64,000 bases of DNA from NCBI RefSeq assembly GCF_900129075.1, contig NZ_FQVH01000006.1, positions 1 to 64,000 on the forward strand, written 5' to 3'. A program made the translations under genes and the position numbers. A model generated the notes under the pieces. It was given only the letters and a program-made list of their open reading frames with translations. It had not been told where the DNA came from and did not search any database. This document shows positions 1-8,025 of this stretch, piece after piece. This DNA comes from Caldanaerobius fijiensis DSM 17918. GTDB lineage: Bacteria; Bacillota; Thermoanaerobacteria; Thermoanaerobacterales; Caldanaerobiaceae. Each line of letters begins with the position of its first letter. Position 1 is the first letter of the stretch.

Positions 1-8
1 AGACTGGT

Positions 9-64
9 CTTTGCCTTGCTGAGCAAAGGCCAAATCTACCAACCGGGAGGTAATGGATAGATTT
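9..64. other. Tandem hairpins at the left edge
   Basis: Two adjacent dyads are visible. CTTTGC (9-14) pairs with GCAAAG (23-28). AAATCTA (32-38) pairs with TAGATTT (58-64), with nested CCA/TGG and ACC/GGT pairs around a GGGA loop. Read on the minus strand, the second stem extends outward to 10 pairs with one U-G wobble. This may be the end of a structured RNA or mobile-element end cut by the window edge. I do not recognise a family. The remainder of 1-384 holds no convincing gene. Confidence 0.35.
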
Positions 65-194
65 AGCAAATACATTTAACTGAATATCAGCTAAGTTTCC
101 TTCCATTATTATCCAATATATGGTGGGTTTATTAAGTGTTGTCTTTTTTAGAGTTTTTGAGGCCTTTATTTTTCAAGGTTCCAAAAAATACCAC

Positions 195-222
195 TTGACA
201 TTACACCGCTTGTCTTTATAAT
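195..222 (+). promoter_or_regulatory. Consensus-like sigma-A promoter facing right, no obvious gene
   Basis: TTGACA at 195-200 and TATAAT at 217-222 are separated by 16 bp. Transcription would run into the 3' end of the minus-strand acyltransferase gene, so it would make antisense or a short unannotated RNA. No plus-strand gene follows. The only small reading frame with a plausible ribosome site downstream is nine codons long. Confidence 0.4.
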
Positions 223-384
223 ATTTTTTTACTTAACGCCCACAATCTGTAGGGCCCTTTTATATCAAGTCTAATATGTTTTGCTGGTTATCTCTATGCA
301 AGAGGTTATAATGCATCTGCATAACATCAAACTCGCCTGATTCTATACACCTCTCTTCTATGAGATATGCATAATTAAATATAT

Positions 385-1452
385 TTAGACCACATCCATT
401 TTATCACTCTTTGAAAACCATTGCAATTTAGTTTCTATCAATTTCATCAAATTATGGTAATTCAGTGCAAAGATTATACCAATTATGTATGAAATATTAA
501 CAATTATTTCTACATTCTTGGTGGCAAATGGCAAAATAATGACATTCACTAGTAAAATAGCCCAGAAAGCAACGTTATTTGATAGACGCGCCAATGTAAA
601 TTCATTTAAACGTGTTGCAATCAACATAAAAACATAAACACCTATAATAGAAATTATAAAAAATGTGAGCGAAGCCTGCGATAATTTAAAATACCGTACG
701 TATTTTCTCATGAATAAAATATGTGTATACAAAAACATCAATGAATTTCTGCCAAAATAGTTTATAATAGGAACTTCTACATTTTTTAGCCCTCTTGTCA
801 CAATAAACAGCATCGAAAACAAAAAGAGCGATGCAAAAAAATACGATGCATCCATATTCCATTTATCAGACGAAAAAAATTTACCATTATATAATATTAG
901 CAAAAGCAATAAGATAATCGTATTTATAATATTAGCTAGCAGCGAATGTTTGTACATATATACTCCATACAGAAAAAATCCCAACCATGGAAGAAGTGTA
1001 AAAACCCCTGGGGGCATAATAAACTCCCTCAAAAAGAAGTTGGACGTTACAGTATTCGTAAGCAAAAGATGAAGCAGTAAAGGAACCAAAAACATATAAG
1101 AATAATCTTTAAATCCCGCCTTTTCAAATACCGCTATGATCAAAACAGCTATGGCGACAATCTGTAAAATGTCGCTTACCAAATCTCTGGTAAAATAAAA
1201 TGTATGCCATAGAGCATTGTAACTAAACCCCAATACAAAAAAAATAGCATAAAAGCAAAAAAGAACTTTCAAGTTCCTTTTTTTTATCTGATATAATGTT
1301 GTAATTCCTGTAATGGGGAAAAAAACCGCCGGAGCCATATTCGCTATAAAAAAACACAGTCCCCAGCTCGGCGGTATCTGTACAGGCGCATGAGCTAATA
1401 TCATCATTAAGCAAGCAACGCCTTTTAAAAAGTCCAACGATCTATCCCTCAA
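385..1452 (-). CDS. Multi-pass membrane acyltransferase-like protein (HGSNAT/acyltransferase-3 type)
   Basis: A 355-residue integral membrane protein with about ten hydrophobic segments. The N-terminus RSLDFLKGVACLMMILAH resembles the first helix of membrane acyltransferases that use an active-site histidine, and the DILQIVAIAVLI and LLPWLGFFLYG stretches recall the heparan-glucosaminide N-acetyltransferase (DUF1624) fold. A role in O- or N-acylation of an envelope glycan is inferred from family resemblance only. The start is TTG at 1452, five bases after GGGGGAG. It lies 12 bp after the preceding minus-strand membrane gene, so the two are probably co-transcribed. Substrate unknown. Confidence 0.6.
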   Translation of the reverse strand: MRDRSLDFLKGVACLMMILAHAPVQIPPSWGLCFFIANMAPAVFFPITGITTLYQIKKRNLKVLFCFYAIFFVLGFSYNALWHTFYFTRDLVSDILQIVAIAVLIIAVFEKAGFKDYSYMFLVPLLLHLLLTNTVTSNFFLREFIMPPGVFTLLPWLGFFLYGVYMYKHSLLANIINTIILLLLLILYNGKFFSSDKWNMDASYFFASLFLFSMLFIVTRGLKNVEVPIINYFGRNSLMFLYTHILFMRKYVRYFKLSQASLTFFIISIIGVYVFMLIATRLNEFTLARLSNNVAFWAILLVNVIILPFATKNVEIIVNISYIIGIIFALNYHNLMKLIETKLQWFSKSDKMDVV

Positions 1453-1464
1453 ATTGGCTCCCCC

Positions 1465-1854
1465 TCATCTCCTCTTTACGTATGAATCTAACCATTCCCA
1501 ATGTCTCACATCGCTTACCTCTTTTCTGGCGGTAAGTTTTCCCCAGATATATGAAAAAGCAAGAGAACCTATTGCTCCTCCAAGTACATTAAAATCGCTG
1601 AATACCAATCCACCCGTTTTATTTAACAAGTAGTCCCCTACGTAACTTCCAATACACGCGATAATAAAATATACTACTATACCTCCATACCTAAATCTCA
1701 TATCCCTAAACAACAATTTCTTTAGTACAAAGGATATAATTAATGATACCAACAATAACAGCGCTAAATACTCCGGGTGATTAAGAAAGCCTAAAAACTG
1801 CACAACAATATAGAGGTACGCGATCATTATCCATTTGACGACAAAATCAAACAT
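1465..1854 (-). CDS. Small multi-pass membrane protein, unknown
   Basis: A 129-residue hydrophobic protein with about four membrane segments and a basic C-terminal tail (YVKRR). I do not recognise a family. The central part (GSYVGDYLLNK, then FNVLGGAIGSLAFSYIW) is glycine-rich, like small channel-forming or envelope proteins. Start choice: the in-frame TTG at 1860 is only two bases from the AAGGGG ribosome site, while ATG at 1854 is eight bases away, so ATG is preferred. It is followed after 12 bp by the acyltransferase-like gene. Function unassigned. Confidence 0.6.
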   Translation of the reverse strand: MFDFVVKWIMIAYLYIVVQFLGFLNHPEYLALLLLVSLIISFVLKKLLFRDMRFRYGGIVVYFIIACIGSYVGDYLLNKTGGLVFSDFNVLGGAIGSLAFSYIWGKLTARKEVSDVRHWEWLDSYVKRR

Positions 1855-1878
1855 ATACAAGACCCCTTAAATGTTATT

Positions 1879-1911
1879 AAGAGAATAAATCCTCGAAGGA
1901 TTTATTCTCTT
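1879..1911 (-). terminator. Hairpin terminator after the opp operon
   Basis: A perfect 15-bp stem (1879-1893 with 1897-1911) with a three-base loop lies between the end of the 69-residue gene and the next minus-strand gene. The tail on the minus strand (TTAATAACATTT) is only moderately U-rich, so partial read-through into the downstream membrane genes is possible. Confidence 0.6.
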
Positions 1912-1932
1912 TATATATCTCCTTATATCTCT

Positions 1933-2142
1933 TTACTCTCTACGCCTTTTTCCTTTTTCCTTTTTAGCCAGATAGCGTATATACATAATTGACGCCACTA
2001 CTATAATTGCATTTAAAATCACCGAATACACTGTTACGACAAATTGACCCGTTCCCTTTTGTACAAACAAAAGTTGCACAAGACTTAATATCAATAAAAA
2101 CACTGCAAACTTATATATCAATTTGCTTTCGGTAATTCCCAT
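1933..2142 (-). CDS. Small two-helix membrane protein, unknown
   Basis: A 69-residue protein with two predicted transmembrane segments (about residues 10-28 and 36-55) and a strongly basic C-terminus ending KKEKGKRRRE. The ATG start follows an AAGGTG ribosome site, and the reading frame overlaps the end of the oppF-like gene by 25 bp, so it belongs to the transporter operon and is probably translationally coupled. I do not recognise a family. It could be a small accessory subunit of the importer, but that is inferred from position only. Confidence 0.55.
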   Translation of the reverse strand: MGITESKLIYKFAVFLLILSLVQLLFVQKGTGQFVVTVYSVILNAIIVVASIMYIRYLAKKEKGKRRRE

Positions 2143-3134
2143 TTCGGCACCTTCTCATAATTATGACATGCTATAAACCCACTTCCTAATTTTACCATCT
2201 CTGGCTCTACCTCTTCGCACTTTTTATCAGCATAGGGGCATCTTGGATTAAACCTGCATCCCTTTGGCGGGTTAGCTACACTTGGCATCTCCAAGCTCTT
2301 AAGAGGCAATTTTCTCTTCATTTTAGCTATCTTAGGATTAGGCACAGGCACAGCTGTCAACAATGCCTGCAAATACGGATGTCTCGGATTTGACAGTATT
2401 TCCTGTACATTGCCCTGTTCTACAATCTTGCCCAGATACATAACCGCCATCCTGCCATTTTGGGCTATATACCTGGCTGTAGATAAATCATGGGTTATAT
2501 ATATAAACGCTATATTCATACTCTTATTCAAGGATGCCATCAAATTGAGCATAGCCAACCTTAGTGACACATCTATCATGGACACAGGCTCATCAGCCAC
2601 TATGACCTTGGGGTTTAAAGATATAGCCCTGGCCATTGTGACCCTCTGTCTTTGACCTCCGCTCAATTGATGGGGATACTTCTCCAAAAACTGCTCTGGC
2701 GGCGTTAATTCCACTATCTTTAATAGCTCACATACCCTTTCATAAGCTTCTTTTGTGTTTTTAACCAATTTCTTTTGCAGTATAGGAGCTGAAAGAGATT
2801 GATATATAGTTCTTGCGGGATTTAACGCTGCAAAAGCATCTTGTTGCACCATTTGAACGCTATTTCTGTAATTATCAAATTCTTCCTTATTCATTTTGTA
2901 TACATCTTTTCCCTCAAAAAACAACTGACCGTGAGTCGGTTTATACAACCCTGTCACTATTTTACCTAGCGTGGTCTTACCGCATCCACTCTCTCCTACC
3001 AACGCCAGGATTTCTCCAGGATATACTTCTAAACTTACGTCTACCACTGCACCTATATGAGATACCGGTCCAAATATGCCTGACCTCTTTTCAAAGATCA
3101 TACTTACATTCTTTAATTCGATTATTGGATTCAT
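2118..3134 (-). CDS. oppF: Oligopeptide-type ABC transporter ATP-binding protein, OppF-like
   Basis: A 338-residue ATPase of the OppF/DppF family, powering uptake of peptides, nickel chelates or oligosaccharides at the inner face of the membrane. Visible motifs are Walker A GESGCGKTT (about residues 48-56), the signature LSGGQRQR, Walker B VIVADEP and the H-loop THD. The C-terminal oligopeptide domain carries the cysteine cluster CRFNPRCPYADKKC, which in this family can hold an iron-sulfur cluster. It starts in a 4-bp ATGA overlap with the upstream oppD gene. Substrate cannot be read from the ATPase. Confidence 0.9.
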   Translation of the reverse strand: MNPIIELKNVSMIFEKRSGIFGPVSHIGAVVDVSLEVYPGEILALVGESGCGKTTLGKIVTGLYKPTHGQLFFEGKDVYKMNKEEFDNYRNSVQMVQQDAFAALNPARTIYQSLSAPILQKKLVKNTKEAYERVCELLKIVELTPPEQFLEKYPHQLSGGQRQRVTMARAISLNPKVIVADEPVSMIDVSLRLAMLNLMASLNKSMNIAFIYITHDLSTARYIAQNGRMAVMYLGKIVEQGNVQEILSNPRHPYLQALLTAVPVPNPKIAKMKRKLPLKSLEMPSVANPPKGCRFNPRCPYADKKCEEVEPEMVKLGSGFIACHNYEKVPKWELPKAN

Positions 3135-4144
3135 GCTAACAGCCCCTCCTTCTTGTATCTCTCATTGTTATATGAATGACATTTTACTATATGATCTTCT
3201 CCCAGCACTGTAGTAGTAGGTTTAACTTCTTTGCACACCGGTTTAGCAAAGGGGCACCTTGGATGGAAGGGGCATCCGCTTGGCAGATTCAAAAGGTTTG
3301 GAGGAGATCCTTTTATTGGTGTCCTCTTGCCCAGGTCATCTATCAAAGACGGAGCTGCGTGTATCAAACCTATGGTATACGGATGTTTAGGATCCTCAAA
3401 TACTTCATATATATCTCCCACTTCAACTACTTCTCCTGCATACATAACTCCTATCCTATCTGCCACCTTGGCTACAACTGCTATATCGTGTGTCTGAAGT
3501 AGCATCGTGATTCCTCTCTCTTTGTGTATCTTGGTCAAGATATCAAATATATAGTCCTGTGTTATAACATCTAATGCTGTAGTAGGCTCATCCAGTATAA
3601 GAAACTTTGGGTCCAGCAACAAGCTAAAAGCTATCATAACCCTCTGCTTCATGCCACCACTAAGCTCATGTGGATAAGACTTCAGTATCCTTTCTGGCTC
3701 CAATCTAACGTAGTCCAGGAGGTCTGACGCCTTTTTGAGTATCTCCTCACGGCTCATATCCACATGTTCCTGCACAGTTTCTATTATCTGTTCATCTATC
3801 CTCACAACTGGATTTAACGCATTCTGAGCTGCCTGGAATACCATTGCAACTTCTTTCCACCTGAAGCGCTGCAACTCTGCATTATTAAATTTTAAGATGT
3901 CTTTTTTAACATTATCTTTGGCGTCGTAACCATTATATATTATACTGCCACTGGTAATTTTACCCGGCGACGTTACAACTCTAAGTATTGCTGACGCCAT
4001 GGTAGATTTGCCGCTTCCGCTCTCTCCCACAAGCCCTGTTATCTTACCTTCTGGTATATCAAAATCTACATGATTTGCTGCCGTTATAGTTCCATTTCTC
4101 AACGGAAATTGTATTGTTAAATCCCTTATTTCTATTATATTCAT
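3131..4144 (-). CDS. oppD: Oligopeptide-type ABC transporter ATP-binding protein, OppD-like
   Basis: A 337-residue ATPase paired with the OppF-like subunit. Walker A GESGSGKST, signature LSGGMKQR, Walker B LILDEP and the switch histidine THD are all present, and the C-terminus contains CPFHPRCPFAKPVC, the same cysteine-rich tail as OppF. ATG at 4144 is chosen over GTG at 4153 because AAGGAG sits eight bases before it. It lies 12 bp after oppC and overlaps oppF by four bases, so the four transporter genes are one transcription unit. Confidence 0.9.
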   Translation of the reverse strand: MNIIEIRDLTIQFPLRNGTITAANHVDFDIPEGKITGLVGESGSGKSTMASAILRVVTSPGKITSGSIIYNGYDAKDNVKKDILKFNNAELQRFRWKEVAMVFQAAQNALNPVVRIDEQIIETVQEHVDMSREEILKKASDLLDYVRLEPERILKSYPHELSGGMKQRVMIAFSLLLDPKFLILDEPTTALDVITQDYIFDILTKIHKERGITMLLQTHDIAVVAKVADRIGVMYAGEVVEVGDIYEVFEDPKHPYTIGLIHAAPSLIDDLGKRTPIKGSPPNLLNLPSGCPFHPRCPFAKPVCKEVKPTTTVLGEDHIVKCHSYNNERYKKEGLLA

Positions 4145-4156
4145 CGCTTTCACTCC

Positions 4157-4999
4157 TTATCCCCTTAACCTCGGATTAAGTGCTTCGTCCAATCCATTGG
4201 CAAAGAAAATAGCCCCTGTCTGGAAAAGTCCCAAACAAACTATCGGCGATAAGAGGTAAATATATCCTCTTGGATTGAATATTCCACCAGTCTGCTGTAT
4301 TGCCAGCTGTAGCATCATACCCCAGTTAGTTGGCGAATACGGTACCAATCCTAACAACATCAATCCTACGCTGGCTACTATAGCTCCCTTCATTATCATA
4401 ATAAAGTTCATAGCCAGGTATGATGTGATATTGGGCATAAGCTCCCTGAATATGATGTGGGACGTCTTTAACCCCATGACCCTACATATTACTATGAAAT
4501 CCCTTTCTTTCAAAGATATAATCTGGGACCTTATGGCTCTTGCCAATCCACCCCAGCTCCACGCTGCCAGTATAAGGGAAAAAGTTATGGGGTCTTTTAT
4601 CTTTACCAATGCCGACATCATCAGCATTGCAGGAAAGCTCGGTATTGTAAGGAAAAGGTTCGTTATCAACATCAATATCATATCCACTTTTCCGCCTAAC
4701 AATCCTGATAAAGTGCCTATCAGTATTCCTATTATCAAGGTAAATAGCGCTGCAAAAAAGCCTATTACCAGAACGTCTCTTGAACCATATACGAGCTGCA
4801 CAAAGGTATCTCTTCCGGCGTAATCTGTGCCCAACCAGTGTTTTGCCGAAGGTGGTTGATACCTCTCGTCATAACGCACGGTCATATCCAGTTTAAACAA
4901 CATAGGCCCTATTATAGCCATCAAAAGGAAAAACACCAATATTAGAAGCCCTACAAACGATCTTTTATTTCTGTATATTACCCTGAAAAAATCCGCCAT
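4157..4999 (-). CDS. oppC: Oligopeptide-type ABC transporter permease, OppC-like
   Basis: A 280-residue inner-membrane permease with an N-terminal segment (FVGLLILVFFLLMAIIG), the DppC/OppC landmark HWLGTDYAGRD, and the ATPase-coupling EAA-like loop near RVMGLKTSHIIFRELMPN. About six membrane helices are visible. With OppB it forms the translocation channel. The ATG start has a GAGGAG site upstream, and the gene begins six bases after oppB. All expected domains are complete. Confidence 0.9.
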   Translation of the reverse strand: MADFFRVIYRNKRSFVGLLILVFFLLMAIIGPMLFKLDMTVRYDERYQPPSAKHWLGTDYAGRDTFVQLVYGSRDVLVIGFFAALFTLIIGILIGTLSGLLGGKVDMILMLITNLFLTIPSFPAMLMMSALVKIKDPITFSLILAAWSWGGLARAIRSQIISLKERDFIVICRVMGLKTSHIIFRELMPNITSYLAMNFIMIMKGAIVASVGLMLLGLVPYSPTNWGMMLQLAIQQTGGIFNPRGYIYLLSPIVCLGLFQTGAIFFANGLDEALNPRLRG

Positions 5000-5005
5000 A
5001 TACCA

Positions 5006-6004
5006 TCACTCCTCTATTTTGACCCTTGGGTCAAGTTTTGCGTAAAGCAGATCAGCTATCAAGTTCGCAAATATCATAACGATACTCATGAAAAGGAACA
5101 TTCCTTGCATGACGGTATAATCCCTCTGTCCTATCGCCTGACCCAAATAATAACCCATACCCGGATATGAGAATGAGTTTTCTATAAGAGCTGAACCACC
5201 TAACATTCCGCCAAAACTTATAGCAAGACCTGTTATCTGTGGCAATATAGCATTTTTTCTAACATAGTTTTTCATTATCTTTCTATCTGATATACCTCTT
5301 GCTCTGGCCGCCGTTACATAATCTTCACCTAGAACGCTCACCGCGGCACCTTTCATTCCCAACGTCCATCCTCCTATATTTGTGAGTACGTACGTTAGAA
5401 TTGGAAGGGCCGCGTGATAGAGAACATTTAAAATAAACGTCAAATTAAACCCGGGTGTAACATACGGATCGTATGCACCGTTTATAGGAAACCACTGTAA
5501 TCCGTAAGCAAATATGACCAATAACAATATAGCAAATATAAAGTCAGGTATAGCCGTAGAGAGAATCGCATAAACAGCTATCACAGGTTCAAGCCACGAA
5601 CTCCTTTTCCATGCCATATTTACACCAAGCAACATACCTATAGTAAAACTTATAAGCAATGCTATAGTCAAGACAAACGTTGTCCACGGCAATGCACTAG
5701 CAATAATATCGTTAACTGTCCTGTTTTGATATATCATAGATACACCAAGATTGCCATGCAACAACCCCTTCGCATACCTTACAAACTGAGACGGGATAGG
5801 TTCCTTAGGATTGTAATTGATCATCAAAGCAATTCTTCTATATGCTTCTTCCAATGTCACCTGATATTGTATAGCATATTGCCTTGCCCAGTTGTCTATA
5901 GCACTACCAGGTGTAAGCCTCAACAATACAAATGTCAATATTACCGCTAATACAAGCGTAATAATTGCATTCCCCACCCTTTTAGCCAAAACTCTAAGGC
6001 TCAT
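5006..6004 (-). CDS. oppB: Oligopeptide-type ABC transporter permease, OppB-like
   Basis: A 332-residue permease with the OppB features: an N-terminal helix (NAIITLVLAVILTFVLLRL), the TPGS motif, a periplasmic-type loop and the coupling loop VTAARARGISDRKIMKNY. ATG at 6004 is preferred over GTG at 6016 because GAGAGGTGG lies eight bases upstream. It is the first gene of the operon, preceded by a long untranslated leader. Unusually, no solute-binding protein gene accompanies oppBCDF in the window, so the receptor must be encoded elsewhere or has been lost. Confidence 0.9.
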   Translation of the reverse strand: MSLRVLAKRVGNAIITLVLAVILTFVLLRLTPGSAIDNWARQYAIQYQVTLEEAYRRIALMINYNPKEPIPSQFVRYAKGLLHGNLGVSMIYQNRTVNDIIASALPWTTFVLTIALLISFTIGMLLGVNMAWKRSSWLEPVIAVYAILSTAIPDFIFAILLLVIFAYGLQWFPINGAYDPYVTPGFNLTFILNVLYHAALPILTYVLTNIGGWTLGMKGAAVSVLGEDYVTAARARGISDRKIMKNYVRKNAILPQITGLAISFGGMLGGSALIENSFSYPGMGYYLGQAIGQRDYTVMQGMFLFMSIVMIFANLIADLLYAKLDPRVKIEE

Positions 6005-6040
6005 CTCTTCAACCACCTCTCGTATATAATCAATAGTACA

Positions 6041-6059
6041 ACATTATATTATATAATGT
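6041..6059. promoter_or_regulatory. 19-bp perfect palindrome upstream of oppB
   Basis: ACATTATAT-T-ATATAATGT is a perfect 9-1-9 dyad about 36 bp before the oppB start. The inner 7-1-7 part (ATTATAT-T-ATATAAT) has the geometry of Fur/PerR-family operators but not their exact consensus. It could bind a repressor or serve as a secondary AT-rich promoter. Confidence 0.35.
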
Positions 6060-6109
6060 AGAACCACAGCATTCATATTAAACATGCATATAATAAAATC
6101 CGTAAACCT

Positions 6110-6164
6110 TTGCTAGTAAAAGGTTCTCCCTCTTGTTACAGAGGCGACTTTGGCCAACCAGCAA
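6110..6164 (-). other. Candidate structured element in the opp leader
   Basis: On the minus strand TTGCTGG (6164-6158) can pair with CTAGCAA (6116-6110), enclosing a CCTCT/AGAGG hairpin (6140-6144 with 6129-6133). The element sits inside the long leader of the opp operon. I could not match it to a known riboswitch class. Confidence 0.3.
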
Positions 6165-6446
6165 TTTTCCTCTCGACCTTCTTGTTTATTATATTCAGGG
6201 TCACTATCCTTCTCTAAGAGATTATTTTTTAAAAGTGTTTTAAAAAAATAAATTTTTAATTTTAGGTAAAACTATAAATGTAATTGATTTATAAAAACAT
6301 TTAATATGGAAAACGGTAAGATCTTAAATTAAAGCATCTCCTCCTTCCTCCTTTACCTAAGAAAGCCTTTTGCTCTCTCTTCCACCTCCTCTTTTAAGAA
6401 TCAAACGTTTTAGCAAAATATCCAACAAAACTTTTGTGATGATTAC

Positions 6447-6475
6447 ATTATACTATTAATGAGAATTGATAACAA
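6447..6475 (-). promoter_or_regulatory. Promoter of the opp operon with a Fur-like box
   Basis: On the minus strand TTGTTA (6475-6470) and TATAAT (6452-6447) are spaced by 17 bp. The plus-strand sequence 6455-6473 matches 12 of 19 positions of the classical Fur box and covers the spacer and part of the -35. If this is the real promoter, the oppB leader is about 430 nt. Iron control is inference. Confidence 0.5.
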
Positions 6476-6714
6476 TAGTCAAATTTCACGAAAATCCGCC
6501 ATTTTAGATGATTTTAATAGAAAAATATTCACTTTTCTCTCTCTTTCTAACTTATGTTTACGTTTTCTCGCGTTTTTAAGTTTTAAAGTTTTAATATGCA
6601 AATTTTTATAAACTCAATTCATATCTATATATTGTGAAGATTGTATACCAAAATTTAATAGAATTTTTTATATTTATAGCGTCCAAAATTTTTGTTTTCT
6701 TATTTTTTGAGGTT

Positions 6715-6723
6715 TGGTATAAT
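6715..6723 (+). promoter_or_regulatory. Extended -10 promoter of dacF
   Basis: TGGTATAAT at 6715-6723 is a TGn-extended -10 element. No good -35 is visible at 17 bp. The AGGAGG ribosome site (6741-6746) and TTG start (6754) follow at close range, giving a leader of about 25 nt. Confidence 0.5.
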
Positions 6724-6753
6724 TAAAATATCAATGTTTTAGGAGGATGAAAA

Positions 6754-8001
6754 TTGAAAAAAAGCGCAATTATTATAATAATGCTTTTTTTACTCAATTT
6801 AAATATACGCTTTACATATGCAAATCCTGCTAAAATCGCACCCCCACAAATCAACGCTAAAAACGCCGTAGTAATGGATTATGAAACAGGCCAAATACTT
6901 TATGATAAAAATGGTCATATAAAAGTATATCCAGCCAGTACAACCAAAGTGCTAACTGCAATATTAGCTCTGGAAAAAGGAAATTTAGACGACACTGTTA
7001 CAGCCAGTAAAAATGCAGCAAATGTGGAAGGTAGCAAAATATATTTAAGTGAGGGCGAGCAGCTTAAATTAAGACAACTGTTATACGCTATGATGGTAGA
7101 ATCAGCCAACGACGCTGCTGTAGCCATAGCAGAATATATTGGTGGAAGCGTCGAAAATTTCGCAAATATGATGAACGAAAAAGCCCAACAAATAGGAGCT
7201 AAAGATAGCCATTTTGTTACTCCAAATGGCCTTCATGATCCTGATCATTATACGACAGCATATGATATGGCATTAATCGCTAGATATGCCATGAAAAATC
7301 AGTTTTTCAGGGAGCTAGTAAATACTATTACGTATGTAATTCCTCCTACAAATAAATTTAAAGAAAAAAGAGTTTTGTTAAATACTAACATGTTAATAAG
7401 GCCAACTAAGTATCACTATGACGGCGCTGATGGCATCAAAACTGGTTATACGTCTGAAGCAAATAAGTGCCTTCTTGCAACAGCTATGCGAAACGACAGG
7501 CGAGTAATAGTTGCTATTTACGACGATGATTCCTCTATTATATGGAAAGATGCCACTGATCTACTAAATTATGGCTTGGACAATTTTATAACAAAAACTT
7601 ACATTCATAAAGGCGACTATGTAAAAAAAATACCTATAGATGGCACTACGGCATATGTTGATTTAAAAGCCGCTCAGGATTTTATATATACCGTCCCTAC
7701 AGATAAAGCTGATTCTATAAAAGCACACATAAAAATAAAAAACATAAAAGTACCTATAAATAAAGGTCAAAGACTAGGTTATATAAGCTATGAACTCGAT
7801 GGAAAAGAAATAGGAAAAGTCAATTTGATCGCAGATAGAGCAATAAAAGCAAATATTTTAAGTAATTTATACAGTAGTAGCAGCAAAAATGCTATAGATA
7901 ATGATTTATTAAGACAACTTGAAAAATGGATATACTGGGGTATACTGGCACCAGGAGCCTTTATATTGGGTTTCTGGATCAAAAAGAGAAAAACTAAATA
8001 A
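6754..8001 (+). CDS. dacF: D-alanyl-D-alanine carboxypeptidase (DacF/PBP5-like)
   Basis: A 415-residue serine-type carboxypeptidase that trims the terminal D-alanine of peptidoglycan stem peptides outside the cell. A signal peptide (about residues 1-23) is followed by the S11 peptidase domain with the catalytic STTK (62-65), SAN (117-119) and KTG (229-231) motifs. A PBP5 C-terminal beta domain and a C-terminal membrane anchor (about 388-407) follow. The TTG start seven bases after AGGAGG fits; a nearer ATG is in another frame. Spore-formers have several paralogues (DacA, DacB, DacF), so the symbol is tentative. Confidence 0.88.
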   Translation: MKKSAIIIIMLFLLNLNIRFTYANPAKIAPPQINAKNAVVMDYETGQILYDKNGHIKVYPASTTKVLTAILALEKGNLDDTVTASKNAANVEGSKIYLSEGEQLKLRQLLYAMMVESANDAAVAIAEYIGGSVENFANMMNEKAQQIGAKDSHFVTPNGLHDPDHYTTAYDMALIARYAMKNQFFRELVNTITYVIPPTNKFKEKRVLLNTNMLIRPTKYHYDGADGIKTGYTSEANKCLLATAMRNDRRVIVAIYDDDSSIIWKDATDLLNYGLDNFITKTYIHKGDYVKKIPIDGTTAYVDLKAAQDFIYTVPTDKADSIKAHIKIKNIKVPINKGQRLGYISYELDGKEIGKVNLIADRAIKANILSNLYSSSSKNAIDNDLLRQLEKWIYWGILAPGAFILGFWIKKRKTK

Positions 8002-8025
8002 CAGGCATTTTGCCTGTTATTTAGT
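7993..8025. terminator. Bidirectional terminator containing both stop codons
   Basis: A perfect 15-bp stem with a three-base loop (ACTAAATAACAGGCA at 7993-8007 with its complement at 8011-8025). The dacF stop codon (7999-8001) and the stop of the convergent rodZ-like gene (8017-8019) both lie inside the stem. The T-rich tail is clearer on the minus strand. Confidence 0.8.

Noticed and set aside
6320-6410. Short peptide genes after the purine-rich ribosome-site-like stretches in the opp leader
   Set aside because: The frames are under 12 codons and have no conserved feature; they may be remnants of a lost gene's leader.
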